A stretch of DNA of 64,000 bases from Halorarum halophilum (GTDB lineage Archaea > Halobacteriota > Halobacteria > Halobacteriales > Haloferacaceae). Numbering within the stretch: position 1 is the first letter of the stretch; each line of letters begins with the position of its first letter. The position numbers and the translations under genes were made by a program. Below, piece after piece: positions 50,758 through 59,747 of the stretch. The notes beneath the pieces are model-generated. The model had not been told where the DNA came from. It made no database searches and saw only the letters and a program-made list of their open reading frames with translations. The stretch spans positions 1,674,001 to 1,738,000 of the forward strand of contig NZ_CP058529.1 in the NCBI RefSeq assembly GCF_013401515.1, read 5' to 3'.

Positions 50758-53480
50758 GAGTCCAGCACTTCGACGATACCACGCGTCCCATCGATGCGAA
50801 TTCGTTGGCCGGTTTCAATCACGGTGGTCGCCTCAGGTACCGAGACGACGGCCGGAATCCCATACTCTCGAGCGACGAGTGCGCCGTGGCTCATCCGACC
50901 TCCGACTTCGACAACCATCCCCCCCGCGTTCAGAAACAGCGGTGTCCAGCCGGGGTCCGACGATGGTGCGACCAGGATCTCACCGTTCTCGATGGTTTCC
51001 TTCGCGGGATCACGGATGACTCGTGCGACGCCTTCGACAACGCCACCCGAGACGCCGGTGCCGACGAGCGCGCCCTCGGGCACGTCCTCTCGGTTGACGC
51101 GACCAGCGGGTGCCTCGCCTTCGCTCGTCAGCACAGGTGGGGCGTCCATCGTCTTGTGGCGCTCGAACTCCGCTCGGCGGGCGGCGACATCAACGTCTAT
51201 CGACTCGCCGTCAAGTGCGGCGAGCAGTTCACTGACGCGCAGGAACCAGACGTCCGACGGGTCGCTGAGATGGCCCTCGGCGACGAGTACTTCGCCAGCA
51301 TCGCAGAACGCGTCGCGCCATGCTGTGAACATGTGCGCGGCCCCCTGCTTCGGATACTCTCGGGTCTGGATGTACCCGCGGTACGTTCTGACCAGTCGCC
51401 GTACGACTCGTCGCCGCAGTGGGCCGAGGGGGCCGTGGGAAGCTCTCCGTTCTAACCGTTCTGCAGCCGCGAGTGCCTCCCGTTCCATCCGACGGACGTG
51501 CTTTCGGTGTTCGCCTGCCTCACCATGTTCGAGGTTCGCGCCAATCGTCGCGAGCAACGCCGACGGATCTTCTCGCCATCGAGGACGGCTTACATCGATT
51601 TCGCCGGTCGCACGGTGTCCGAATTCGTCAAGGAACTCGTCGAGTTCGGTGAGGAACTCTTCGCTACCGTCGAGCGACTCTATGTCATCGAGCGCCGCCC
51701 CCTGACGGAGCGCGGTCGCGACCGGGGAGGTGTCACGGGCGATGTCCGCGAGGTCCCCGAGTCCGAGGTTGATCCGTGTCACCACCTCTTCCGGAAATCC
51801 CCGTCCGACCGCGTTGACGTCCTCTGGTGCGTCCGGGAACATCCGTTCGAGCACCTCACCGGCTGCGAGTGCGGCGAGCAGCGGGCCGGCGGGCGGGAAG
51901 TCGATAGCGTCGCCCAGCAAGTCAAACACGGCACGCACTCGCTCGGTGGGCGTCTCTGCGTCTCGAACCTGCGATGCGATGTTCCGCCCCCACGCCGTCC
52001 ACTTCGCTTCCTCGCACTCTGGCGGCGTCGGCGTCCCGATGAACGCACCAGGGAAGCCGTCCATCATCGTCGACAGGAGTGGTCGGCTGGTCGACAGCCC
52101 TCTCCACATCCCTCGGGCAAGTGCGGGTGTCGCTGCCAGCGTCTCGGCAACCGACCGGTCGGTGTGGAACTCCTCGCTTCGTTGCTCGAGGATGGCCTCC
52201 ATCGCGGCACCCATCGGTTCGCTCGTGGCCGCGAGCTGGGTAGGGACCAATCCTCTGAGGATGCCGACCCGCAGGAGGTTCGTTGCGTCCATGTATACCC
52301 GCCCGCCCGCTTCGACCGCCCAAGGCCCGCGACCGTCGAACCCGAACTCCTCGAACGTCGTCTCCGTGTAGGACATCCAGATGTCCCGCACGAGTGGCGG
52401 CAACGCCTCGGCGAACGCCTGCGCATGCCCCAAGCTGTAGTAGACGTGGAGTCGGTCGTCCGACGGTTCAGGCGTGGGTACAGGGAACAGCGTCGTAATC
52501 GGCCGCGACTGGACGATTCGGACCGAACCGTCCTCGAGACACCACTCTACGTCCTGCGGGTGTCCGAACAGTGCTTCGACTTCGGCACCTACTTTGACCA
52601 GCGTCCGAACCTGGTCGTCTGAGAGCGCACGAGCCGAACGCTCGTCAGCTGAAAGGTCGACCGTCTCGACACCACCCTCGGGAAGCGGGCGAATCGCAGT
52701 TCGCTGAACGCCCACCTCGTAGTCGAGTATCTCACCGGTTCGCGCGTCGACCAGAACCGAGTCGGCGGCGGCCTCTCCCGAGACGAACGCCTCCCCGAGG
52801 CCGAGTCCGGCCTCGATCGCGGTAATACGACGATTACCGCTCGTCGGGTCGGCGGTGAACATGATGCCGGACACTTCCGGTGTGACCATCCGCTGGACGA
52901 CGACCGAGAGCGCGACGTCCTCGTGCGGAATCCCGTTCTTCGCGCGGTACGCGATGGCACGGTCGGTGAACAGGCTCGCCATGCAGGCTCGGACACTGTC
53001 GATGATCTCCTCGACGCCTCGGGCGTTGAGAAACGTCTCTTGCTGGCCGGCGAAGGAGGCGTCCGGCAGGTCTTCGGCTGTCGCCGATGAGCGCACTGCA
53101 TACGCCGTCTCGGAGCCGGCTTCGGTCGCTCGGTCGGCGAGGGCGGTTTCGATAGCGTCTCGGACTGCTGGTGGGAGGTCGAGTGCTTCGATGCTCGTGC
53201 GAAGGGACGCCCCGACGTCGGCGATCGACTCAGTGTTCGTTGGGTCGAGATCCGAGAGCCGGTCGAACAATGCGTCGACAGACTCGTCGCTGACGAGTTC
53301 TCGGTAGGCGACGGTCGTTACACAGAATCCGTCGGGTACCGGAAGTCCTGCCTCGACGAGCCGAGCGAGGTTCGCCCCTTTCCCACCGACCAGAGCGAGG
53401 TCGGTCGCCGCTGGGTCGTCCAGGGAGACGACGTACGGGCGGTCCGCTTCGAGGGATTCCGGGACCCCGATATCACTCAT
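50754..53480 (-). CDS. Rifampin phosphotransferase / PEP-synthase-like protein
   Basis: A 908-aa three-domain enzyme. The ATP-grasp domain opens LALVGGKGANLARLVEAGLP, then AYAVRSSATAEDLPDASFAG, VVVQRMVTPEVSGIMFTADP and VEWCLEDGSVRIVQSRPITT (end near residue 330). A middle helical region of about 450 residues is diverged, as in the rifampin-binding domain. The C-terminal swivelling domain has VVEVGGRMSHGALVAREYGI with phospho-His865. The S-H-G-A-x-V-A-R-E-Y-G-I form matches RPH rather than PEP synthase (T-C-H-A-A-I-I). Archaeal RNA polymerase is not a rifampin target, so another small molecule is the likely substrate. It overlaps tetR by 8 nt. Confidence 0.85.
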   Translation of the reverse strand: MSDIGVPESLEADRPYVVSLDDPAATDLALVGGKGANLARLVEAGLPVPDGFCVTTVAYRELVSDESVDALFDRLSDLDPTNTESIADVGASLRTSIEALDLPPAVRDAIETALADRATEAGSETAYAVRSSATAEDLPDASFAGQQETFLNARGVEEIIDSVRACMASLFTDRAIAYRAKNGIPHEDVALSVVVQRMVTPEVSGIMFTADPTSGNRRITAIEAGLGLGEAFVSGEAAADSVLVDARTGEILDYEVGVQRTAIRPLPEGGVETVDLSADERSARALSDDQVRTLVKVGAEVEALFGHPQDVEWCLEDGSVRIVQSRPITTLFPVPTPEPSDDRLHVYYSLGHAQAFAEALPPLVRDIWMSYTETTFEEFGFDGRGPWAVEAGGRVYMDATNLLRVGILRGLVPTQLAATSEPMGAAMEAILEQRSEEFHTDRSVAETLAATPALARGMWRGLSTSRPLLSTMMDGFPGAFIGTPTPPECEEAKWTAWGRNIASQVRDAETPTERVRAVFDLLGDAIDFPPAGPLLAALAAGEVLERMFPDAPEDVNAVGRGFPEEVVTRINLGLGDLADIARDTSPVATALRQGAALDDIESLDGSEEFLTELDEFLDEFGHRATGEIDVSRPRWREDPSALLATIGANLEHGEAGEHRKHVRRMEREALAAAERLERRASHGPLGPLRRRVVRRLVRTYRGYIQTREYPKQGAAHMFTAWRDAFCDAGEVLVAEGHLSDPSDVWFLRVSELLAALDGESIDVDVAARRAEFERHKTMDAPPVLTSEGEAPAGRVNREDVPEGALVGTGVSGGVVEGVARVIRDPAKETIENGEILVAPSSDPGWTPLFLNAGGMVVEVGGRMSHGALVAREYGIPAVVSVPEATTVIETGQRIRIDGTRGIVEVLDS

Positions 53481-54099
53481 CCGAGACCCCCGGAGAACCG
53501 GACACGTCCGTCAACCCCGCCGCGACGGCGGCGACGAGCGTATCCCGAACCTCCGGGTACCGTTCCTCGCCAATCTGCTCCCTCTGGAGGACGATTCGGC
53601 TGACCGCGCGAATCGTCTCCGCGATGGTCTCGGGGTCTGGACCGATGACCTTCCCTTCGTCGTACCAGTTCTCGATGTGCGGGAGGACGAACTCCATCGA
53701 GTGAGCACGCTTCTTCGTGAGTTCCTCGTCTGGAACGCTGTCACGGAGGTGGCTGACCTCGTCCTCTGCGATCACTTGCCGGAGCAGTGGATTCGACTCG
53801 AACTCGTCGAACGTTGCATCGAGCAGCGCCGCGATGGCCTGCTCTGGATCGTCGTACTTTTGGACGGACTCGCGCAGGAGTCGAGGAATCAACGCCTCGG
53901 TTTGCTTCTCGACGATGTCGACGTAGAGGTCCTCTTTTGAGTCGTAGAACCGGTAGAACGTCCCAGTACCGATTCCAGCCGACTCCGTGAGTTCCGATAT
54001 CGTCGTCTTTCGCACCCCGTGGCGAGCGAACAGTTCGCGGCCGGATTCTCGAAGCGACTCGCGAACTTTCGCTCGCTTCTCGTCTGTAAATGTGGGCAT
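53473..54099 (-). CDS. TetR/AcrR-family regulator
   Basis: A 208-aa repressor-type protein. The N-terminal HTH is RESGRELFARHGVRKTTISE then LTESAGIGTGTFYRFYDSKE with DLYVDIVEK following. The ligand domain is helical and diverged. It starts the three-gene operon (tetR, RPH-like, wHTH-nuclease-like), with an 8-nt overlap to the second gene, so it probably autoregulates that operon in response to a ligand handled by the RPH-like enzyme. A palindromic AT-rich site lies upstream of its start. Confidence 0.92.
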   Translation of the reverse strand: MPTFTDEKRAKVRESLRESGRELFARHGVRKTTISELTESAGIGTGTFYRFYDSKEDLYVDIVEKQTEALIPRLLRESVQKYDDPEQAIAALLDATFDEFESNPLLRQVIAEDEVSHLRDSVPDEELTKKRAHSMEFVLPHIENWYDEGKVIGPDPETIAETIRAVSRIVLQREQIGEERYPEVRDTLVAAVAAGLTDVSGSPGVSDE

Positions 54100-54588
54100 G
54101 TGTTGCTGGTGCGGTGCTGTGTCGACTGCGCAGTCACCGACCTCTCTGTTTCTCTGTCACGATATGAATATTTGAATATTTCGTTCAGATAGTCAATGTT
54201 CGAGCCCGCTCCACAACTGTCGGTGTGCTTGCGGGGTCGGGGGACGACCGAGACAGCCTCGCCCGTTCTGAGTCCGACAGGCTGTCGATTAGTACGCTGA
54301 GCGTCGAACTCGGCCGAACGGGTGCGTCGTTACGGCCCGCTCGCCGCTGCCGCCCTCCGCGTCGCTCGCGACCGACCAGTCCGGGCGTGCGGCTCGCTCC
54401 TCCGTCGCTCGTTCGACGGACACGAAACCGACCTATGTGGTGGCCGCTCGCGCCGGCCAGATCAGCGCGCTGTGCTGGCACTATAGCCTCCCCTGGGCGC
54501 GCTCTCGCTCGCACCTCAAGGGGCGACCTCCGTTACGTCAACATGTTCACGATAATGGCTACGTTCGTCACCTTGCTATCTACTCCCG
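54100..54588. other. Spacer upstream of the tetR operon
   Basis: About 490 nt between two divergent genes. It contains the AT-rich operator candidate near 54161-54182. The central part, about 54230-54520, is GC-rich and Arg/Ser-coding in every frame, with no gene recognised. A TATA-like GTTCACGATAATGGC lies near 54545 ahead of the ester-cyclase-like gene. Confidence 0.5.
54161..54182. promoter_or_regulatory. AT-rich operator/promoter of the tetR operon
   Basis: GATATGAATATTTGAATATTTC has two tandem GAATATTT units, each with the self-complementary core AATATT. It lies about 65 nt upstream of the TetR start, a sensible place for an autoregulatory site overlapping the promoter. Confidence 0.45.
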
Positions 54589-55011
54589 ATGGTCGACACC
54601 AACCGCCAGGTGATCGAGCGGCTGTATGAGGACGTCTGGAACGGCAAGAACCCGAACACGGCCGAGGAACTGGTACACGACGCATACGTCATCCACGACC
54701 GGGAACTCGCCGAGAAGTTGCAGGGGCCTGAACTCTACAACGCGCTCGCGTCGTCGACGCGTGAGTTGTTCTCGGATCTGACGTTCACCATCGAAGACGT
54801 GGTCGCCGCGGATGACGCGGTCGCCCTCCGATGGACGATGGTGGGAACGCACGATGGGCCGCTGTTCGGGGTCGAACCCACCGGAGAGCAGGTCGAACTG
54901 ACTGCAATCGAGATCAATCGGTTCGAGGATGGTCAACTAATCGAGACCTGGACGCAAAGCGACCAGTTAGGCCTCATGGAACAGGTCGGTGCAGTGCAAC
55001 CGACCGACTGA
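54589..55011 (+). CDS. SnoaL-like / ester cyclase family protein
   Basis: A 140-aa cone-shaped alpha+beta-barrel protein. It opens NRQVIERLYEDVWNGKNPNT, then AEELVHDAYVIHDRELAEKL, FTIEDVVAADDAVALRWTMV and GTHDGPLFGVEPTGEQVELT, ending FEDGQLIETWTQSDQLGLME. This is the SnoaL polyketide-cyclase-like layout with the conserved R-W and E-x-W-x-x-x-D. The substrate is unknown; many such proteins have no known activity. It diverges from the tetR operon. Confidence 0.85.
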   Translation: MVDTNRQVIERLYEDVWNGKNPNTAEELVHDAYVIHDRELAEKLQGPELYNALASSTRELFSDLTFTIEDVVAADDAVALRWTMVGTHDGPLFGVEPTGEQVELTAIEINRFEDGQLIETWTQSDQLGLMEQVGAVQPTD

Positions 55012-55085
55012 CAGCTTGATAGGGAAGGATTGTTTCTTGCCTGTATGCATCGCGGTCGCTGCCGACGACCCACGAGAGACGAACC

Positions 55086-55730
55086 ATGCCCCGGGCAACG
55101 CTGAAAACCAAGTCGAACGACGGGCTCGTCGCGCTATCCGAAGCCCATCCCGACGCGGTATTCAAAGTTCTTGGAGCGTGGCCCGACGAGGAGGGGCTTC
55201 GCCTGCTCGTCGAGACGGACGCGCTCGGAGTTGACCCGCTCATCGAGACGCTTGGGGTGATTTCCGCCGTTACCGGTTTCGAGATCCGTTACGGGGGTTC
55301 CGACCGGGTTCTCTTCGAGGTTACCACGACGACACCTGAACCACACGGTGCAATGGCGGACTCGGGTATCGTTCCGTCGTTTCCGTTGCACCTCGAAGAC
55401 GGGTGGTTCGTCGGTGACCTCGTCGCGTCGCAAGACCAGCTCTCGGTGTTTTGCGACGAACTGGATTCGGCCGGAATCGAGTATCGGATCACGCAGGTCT
55501 CCGCGACGCCGGCGGAGTCTCCCCTGCTTACTGACCGTCAGCGAGAGGTCGTCGATGTCGCCCTGGTGCACGGATACTACGATTCACCCCGTGACTGTAC
55601 GCTTACGACGCTCGCTGAGCACCTCGACGTGAGCAAATCCGCCGTGAGTCGCGTGCTTCATCGGGCCGAGGGGAAGATCATCAATGCGTATAGGCCGGCG
55701 GAAACCGATTCACGATCACCTGCGAATTAG
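55086..55730 (+). CDS. HTH-10 (Bat-like) transcriptional regulator
   Basis: A 214-aa regulator. The N-terminal sensor region has PRATLKTKSNDGLVALSEAH and FEIRYGGSDRVLFEVTTTTP. The C-terminal HTH-10 domain has LTDRQREVVDVALVHGYYDS, then CTLTTLAEHLDVSKSAVSRV and LHRAEGKIINAY. The S-K-S-A-V-S-R recognition helix is typical. It starts 74 nt after the SnoaL-like gene on the same strand, so it may regulate that gene. Confidence 0.87.
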   Translation: MPRATLKTKSNDGLVALSEAHPDAVFKVLGAWPDEEGLRLLVETDALGVDPLIETLGVISAVTGFEIRYGGSDRVLFEVTTTTPEPHGAMADSGIVPSFPLHLEDGWFVGDLVASQDQLSVFCDELDSAGIEYRITQVSATPAESPLLTDRQREVVDVALVHGYYDSPRDCTLTTLAEHLDVSKSAVSRVLHRAEGKIINAYRPAETDSRSPAN

Positions 55731-55837
55731 CTATAGAGGGCCCCACCATTCCAGCAGTTCCATCATTCACCGTCCTTCGAATGAGGTGAGCGGGTCGCGA
55801 ATACGCCTCGTTTGAGGTGTCGTCTTCCGCCGGGTCG

Positions 55838-56515
55838 CTACTCGACCACCGCCACGTCGAACTTCCCGCGCCAGCGGTATCGCCGACCGCCCCAGACGAA
55901 CGTCCGGCGGACGAACGCGTACAGCAGGAGGGGCACAAACACGAACAGCGCCGGATACGCCAATACGGCCGTCCACCGGCGGACGCCCAGGACCTCGTTG
56001 ACGCCGAGGTGCAGCACCGTCAAGGCCACCACCGCAGGGACTGGGGCCAGGACCGCCCCTGCAAGGACGAGCAGCGAGACGAACCACGTCCCGGTGATAG
56101 CCCCGTGAAAGTGCCACCGGAGAATTTGCGTCCACCGAACCGGGCGTTCGACCGCCTCGTGGATGGACCCTCCGATGGGGACGATGTGTGTCCGGCCGAC
56201 GTTCGTCACCTGGAGGTACTCCATGAGGAGCCCATCGTCGCTGACGGTCCGCCGAAGCTCGTCGAGAAACGCGGCCTCGTCGATGTCGCCCCGTTCGAAG
56301 ATAACCGAGCCGCCCCAGATCTGGTCGCCGAGGGAGAGGGGTAGCGAGCCAGCCGATGCGTACAACGGTTCGAGCAACACCGACAGGGGGTCCCGCCCGA
56401 CGAAGTACGGCACCTCCGATACCGACCCGTGGTCCTCGTAGTCCGAGTTAAGGGTCGCCAGCCAGTCCGGCGGGTGGTGGAAGTCGTCGTCGGTCCACAC
56501 GAGCTGGTCGTGCTG
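55838..56515 (-). pseudogene. 5'-truncated family 2 glycosyltransferase
   Basis: The frame opens abruptly with QHDQLVWTDDDFHHPPDWLA (the D-D-D nucleotide-sugar motif), then SVSEVPYFVGRDPLSVLLEP, WGGSVIFERGDIDEAAFLDE and ISIHEAV-like linker sequence, and ends with a membrane-anchoring pair (FVSLLVLAGAVLAPVPAVVA and TAVLAYPALFVFVPLLLYAF). This is the C-terminal two-thirds of a ceramide-glucosyltransferase-like GT2; the first about 90-100 residues are missing. Upstream of the break the sequence becomes an HTH-10 fragment on the other strand, so the gene was cut by rearrangement. Confidence 0.7.
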
Positions 56516-56635
56516 GCGACCCACAACGCGATCGCGGCGGCAACCGGGCTCTCCGAGACGACCGTCGGAGAGCACCTCCGGAAGATCGAGGCGACCGTGT
56601 TCTCGTCGCTCCACGTTGGTACCACCGATCGCTGA
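56513..56635 (+). pseudogene. C-terminal fragment of an HTH-10 regulator
   Basis: Plus-strand reading LATHNAIAAATGLSETTVGE, then HLRKIEATVFSSLHVGTTDR and a stop: the recognition helix and tail of a Bat-type HTH-10 protein. The rest of the gene is absent; the frame upstream is the antisense of the glycosyltransferase. The two fragments overlap within a few bases, marking a recombination junction. Confidence 0.6.
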
Positions 56636-56929
56636 AGCGCCCGATCGTTCGTCGATTGGGTAATTAAAAAGCGGAGATCAGCGGGCACAATCGGTGACTC
56701 ACGGAAGCCCCCGCCCGCTCAACTCGGGCAGCTCAGTGCGGTCCTCGCTCCGCTCGCTTCCTGCGGTCTGTACACCGCTGACTATCGTCGATAGGCGACC
56801 TCATCCGAAGCCCGACTCGACCCCGGCCCTGTTCTGGGTTGGAGAGGTCCAGCTTCCCCTTCTGGATGTTGTGAGCCTCGATATCGTGCTCACAAATATC
56901 AAGCCGCAGTGTCTCATCATCGTCAGCTG
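56636..56929. other. Spacer with possible degenerate sequences
   Basis: The left part, GGAAGCCCCCGCCCGCTC and CTCGCTCCGCTCGC (56703-56760), recalls the start of the composite repeat, but the CCCCTTTCAG tail is absent. The right part, read on the minus strand, gives HDIEAHNIQKGKLDLSNPEQ, which looks like a scrap of protein of unknown family. No intact gene. Confidence 0.35.
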
Positions 56930-57175
56930 TTATGGGACGTTCAGATACGGTTCGATCGCTTGGAAGGAGTCCCAGCCGCCGACAGCCATCACGACACCGG
57001 GGTTCATCTGTCGGTCGACGAGGAGCCGCTGGGCGAACCGGCGGCGAAGATCGTGGGAGCTCACGTAGCGGAAGTCGTCGGAGATTGTGTTCCCAGTGTA
57101 GGAATCGTCGTCGTAGTAGTGGGCGGCGCCACCGGCGCGGCTGCGCTCCTTGATGTCGCGAATCCGTTCGCGCAT
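56930..57175 (-). pseudogene. C-terminal fragment of a tyrosine recombinase (integrase)
   Basis: An 81-aa piece containing FRYVSSHDLRRRFAQRLLVD (H41-x-x-R44 of the catalytic set), NPGVVMAVGGWDSFQAIEPY (Trp68 and nucleophile Tyr77), and a stop after LNVP. The catalytic domain's first Arg and Lys and the core-binding domain are missing; full haloarchaeal integrases are about 330-400 aa. A good TATA-like box lies ahead, so the fragment could still be expressed. It marks past mobile-element activity. Confidence 0.7.
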
Positions 57176-57210
57176 GGTCAGAGACACAGACCTGTTTCGT
57201 TCCAGGATCT

Positions 57211-57220
57211 ATTTATATGC
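57211..57220 (-). promoter_or_regulatory. TATA-like box ahead of the integrase fragment
   Basis: On the minus strand CATATAAATA, about 36-45 nt before the ATG of the integrase remnant. It could also belong to a promoter inherited from another gene. Confidence 0.4.
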
Positions 57221-57338
57221 CTGAAACCCCGTGACGGGCTTCACCCCCGACCTTCGTGTGAAGCGCGACGCGGTAGCGAGACGGGGAGAGAGCCCGGAGG
57301 CGAAGTGCTCATCAGAGCCGCTCTCCTGGCGTACACCA

Positions 57339-57995
57339 GTGACACAGGAGATCGTCGACGCACTGTTCGGTGATCCATTCGCCGTGATGAACACGATCGG
57401 GCTCGTCGCGTTCGCGCTGGTTGGCGCAACGAAGGCGATACGCGAGGAGTTCGATATGTTCGGGGTCACCGTGGTCGGGCTCGCCACAGCATTTGCTGGC
57501 GGGATGACCCGTGACCTCCTCGTCGATCGGATTCCGCTCGCACTCAGCTCCCCTATCGAGATCGGTCTCGGGGTGCTCGGTGTCGGGCTGGCGATCGGGG
57601 TGAGTGCTACACTCGAATCAGCCGACACCCATCCACTGACGTTGCTCTCGGATGCGATTGGGCTTGCCGCGTTTACCACGGCAGGCGCCATCGTCGCAAC
57701 GCAGGCCGATATCCCGGCCTTCGGCATCGTCGCGATTGCGACGGTCAACGCGGTTGGGGGTGGTGCCGTTGCGGATATCCTGCTGGATCGCTCACCGTTC
57801 ATCCTGCTCGTCGACTTCTACGCCAGTTGTGCCGTGCTGGGTGGCAGCACGTACTGGCTCGTCGTCACCGCCGGCGGCTCGGACGGAACCGCTGCAGCAC
57901 TGTGCGCAGCAGTGGTCATTGGAACACGAACGGGTGCACTCATCTACGGTTGGTCGGTCCCGTCAGCACAAGGACTGGGGTTAACACGCGAGTAG
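57339..57995 (+). CDS. TRIC (UPF0126) family cation channel-like protein
   Basis: A 218-aa membrane protein with seven helices built as two repeats. Repeat 1 has FAVMNTIGLVAFALVGATKA and FGVTVVGLATAFAGGMTRDL with LVDRIPLAL following. Repeat 2 has LLSDAIGLAAFTTAGAIVAT and FGIVAIATVNAVGGGAVADI with LLDRSPFIL following. The duplicated G-G-x-x-R/A-D-x-L-x-D/L-R-x-P motif defines the family of K+-permeable trimeric channels. The GTG start after a Pro/Arg-rich upstream frame gives the usual length. It converges with the EF-1alpha gene. Confidence 0.9.
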   Translation: MTQEIVDALFGDPFAVMNTIGLVAFALVGATKAIREEFDMFGVTVVGLATAFAGGMTRDLLVDRIPLALSSPIEIGLGVLGVGLAIGVSATLESADTHPLTLLSDAIGLAAFTTAGAIVATQADIPAFGIVAIATVNAVGGGAVADILLDRSPFILLVDFYASCAVLGGSTYWLVVTAGGSDGTAAALCAAVVIGTRTGALIYGWSVPSAQGLGLTRE

Positions 57996-58041
57996 GGGGC
58001 TCAACGGCCAAAAGAGAGGAGACAGATGAGGCGTTGGCTCA

Positions 58042-59313
58042 TCAAGTCCGGGCATTGATCTTCAGCACTTTGCCTGCCGCGATGGTCTGACCCATGTCGC
58101 GGATGGCGAAGCTCCCGAGTTCCGGGATCTCGCTCGACGGCTCGATGCTGAGCGGCTTCTGCGGGCGGACGGTGACGACCGCGGCGTCGCCGTTCTGGAT
58201 GAAGTCCGGGTTCTCCTCGGCGACCTCACCCGAGGCCGGGTCGAGCTTCTGGTCGAGCGACTCGATGGTACACGCGACCTGCGCCGTGTGGGCGTGGAAG
58301 ACCGGCGTGTAGCCCGCCGTGATCACGGATGGGTGCTGCATGACGACGATTTGAGCCTGGAACGTCTCGGCGACCGTCGGTGGGTCGGCAGCGGGCCCAC
58401 AGACGTCGCCGCGGCGGATGTCGTCCTTGCCGACGCCGCGGACGTTGAACCCGACGTTGTCGCCGGGGCCGGCCTCGGACACCTCCTCGTGGTGCATCTC
58501 GATCGTCTTTACCTCGCCACCGACGTCCGAGGGCTGGAAGCTGACGTTGTCGCCCGTGTTGAGCATCCCCGTTTCGACACGGCCGACCGGCACGGTCCCG
58601 ATGCCGGAGATGGTGTAGACGTCCTGGATCGGCAGGCGGAGCGGCGCGTCCGTCGGCGGAGACGGCTCCGGCAGGTTGTTCAGTGCCTCGAGGACGGTTT
58701 CGCCGTCGTACCAGGGGGTGTTCTCGGAGTGTTCGGCGACGTTGTCGCCCTTGAAGGCGGACACGGGGATAAACTCCGCATCGTCCGTGTCGAAGCGGAC
58801 CTGGTTGAGGAGGTCCTTGACCTCGGAGACGACCTCGTCGTAGGTGTCCTGCGAGTAGTCGACGATATCCATCTTGTTGACCGCGACGATGAGCTCATCG
58901 ATCCCGAGGGTCCGTGCGAGGAACACGTGTTCCTGAGTCTGGGGTGCAACGCCATCGTCGGCCGCGACGACGAGGACTGCGTGATCGGCCTGCGAGGCGC
59001 CCGTGATCATGTTCTTCACGAAGTCACGGTGCCCGGGGGTGTCGACGATGGTGAAGTAGTACGTGTCCGTCGAGAACTCCTGGTGGGCGATGTCGATGGT
59101 GACACCGCGCTCTCGCTCCTCCGCCAGGTTGTCCATGACGTAAGCGAACTCGAAGCCACCCTTGCCCTTCTCCTCAGCTTCCTCCCGGTGCTGTTCGATG
59201 ACGTGCTCGGGGACGCTCCCCGTTTCGTAGAGCAGGCGACCCACGAGCGTGGACTTCCCGTGATCGACGTGGCCAATGATGGCCAGGTTCTGGTGGGGTT
59301 TGTCTTGGCTCAT
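58042..59313 (-). CDS. tuf: Translation elongation factor EF-1 alpha
   Basis: A 423-aa GTPase that delivers aminoacyl-tRNA to the ribosome. G-domain motifs: [20 protein letters not shown] (P-loop), [15 protein letters not shown] (switch I), [20 protein letters not shown] (DxxG; Thr precedes PGH, where I recall Cys in other haloarchaeal sequences), and [13 protein letters not shown] (NKxD). Domains 2 and 3 are complete ([40 protein letters not shown]). In haloarchaea this gene is normally followed by ribosomal protein S10. Here the next gene is a convergent TRIC channel, so this may be a second copy or a relocated gene. Confidence 0.95.
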   Translation of the reverse strand: MSQDKPHQNLAIIGHVDHGKSTLVGRLLYETGSVPEHVIEQHREEAEEKGKGGFEFAYVMDNLAEERERGVTIDIAHQEFSTDTYYFTIVDTPGHRDFVKNMITGASQADHAVLVVAADDGVAPQTQEHVFLARTLGIDELIVAVNKMDIVDYSQDTYDEVVSEVKDLLNQVRFDTDDAEFIPVSAFKGDNVAEHSENTPWYDGETVLEALNNLPEPSPPTDAPLRLPIQDVYTISGIGTVPVGRVETGMLNTGDNVSFQPSDVGGEVKTIEMHHEEVSEAGPGDNVGFNVRGVGKDDIRRGDVCGPAADPPTVAETFQAQIVVMQHPSVITAGYTPVFHAHTAQVACTIESLDQKLDPASGEVAEENPDFIQNGDAAVVTVRPQKPLSIEPSSEIPELGSFAIRDMGQTIAAGKVLKINART

Positions 59314-59747
59314 ATGAGAGTGATTGTCTGGACGACGTATAGTGGTGGGGACGGGATACTGACACGATGCATTAGACCAACAGTAGCCGACGCTGATTTG
59401 CTGGGGAGAAGATGACATAACACTCGTCCCCTCGATGGCCGAAAAGAGCGTCGACTACTGTGAAGATGGTTAGCTACGTATGTTCCCTGATACATCACAT
59501 TGAGTACATCACGAGCGTAAGGCAGTAACTGAAGCGCTGCTCCGTCACCTTTCATAGACGCCAGCAACGATTCATCGGTTTGTTCCACGAACGTCGAGTA
59601 GGCGACATCCACCAGGCCAATCTCGAGGCGGCTGAGGTCGACCACATCCTCGGAGGATCGGGCATTTGCCTTGAAAAGGGCGTCTCAAACGCTCTTGAAT
59701 CACGATGGAAACAATAGGTCAGCGACTGTCCACGTCGGTCATCGATA
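59314..59747. other. Spacer upstream of EF-1 alpha with a possible gene fragment
   Basis: Contains TATACG on the minus strand about 25 nt ahead of the EF-1alpha ATG, a likely promoter. Farther on, the minus-strand frame at about 59444-59645 reads DLSRLEIGLVDVAYSTFVEQ, then LQLLPYARDVLNVMYQGTYV, which is protein-like but of no family I recognise and without a proper end. It may be a scrap of a decayed gene. Confidence 0.4.

Noticed and set aside
56697-56790. Possible third copy of the composite hairpin repeat
   Set aside because: Only the GAAGCCCCCG-like start and the generic CGCTCCGCTCGC motif fit; the CCCCTTTCAG tail, GGTGCTTG element and second hairpin are missing.
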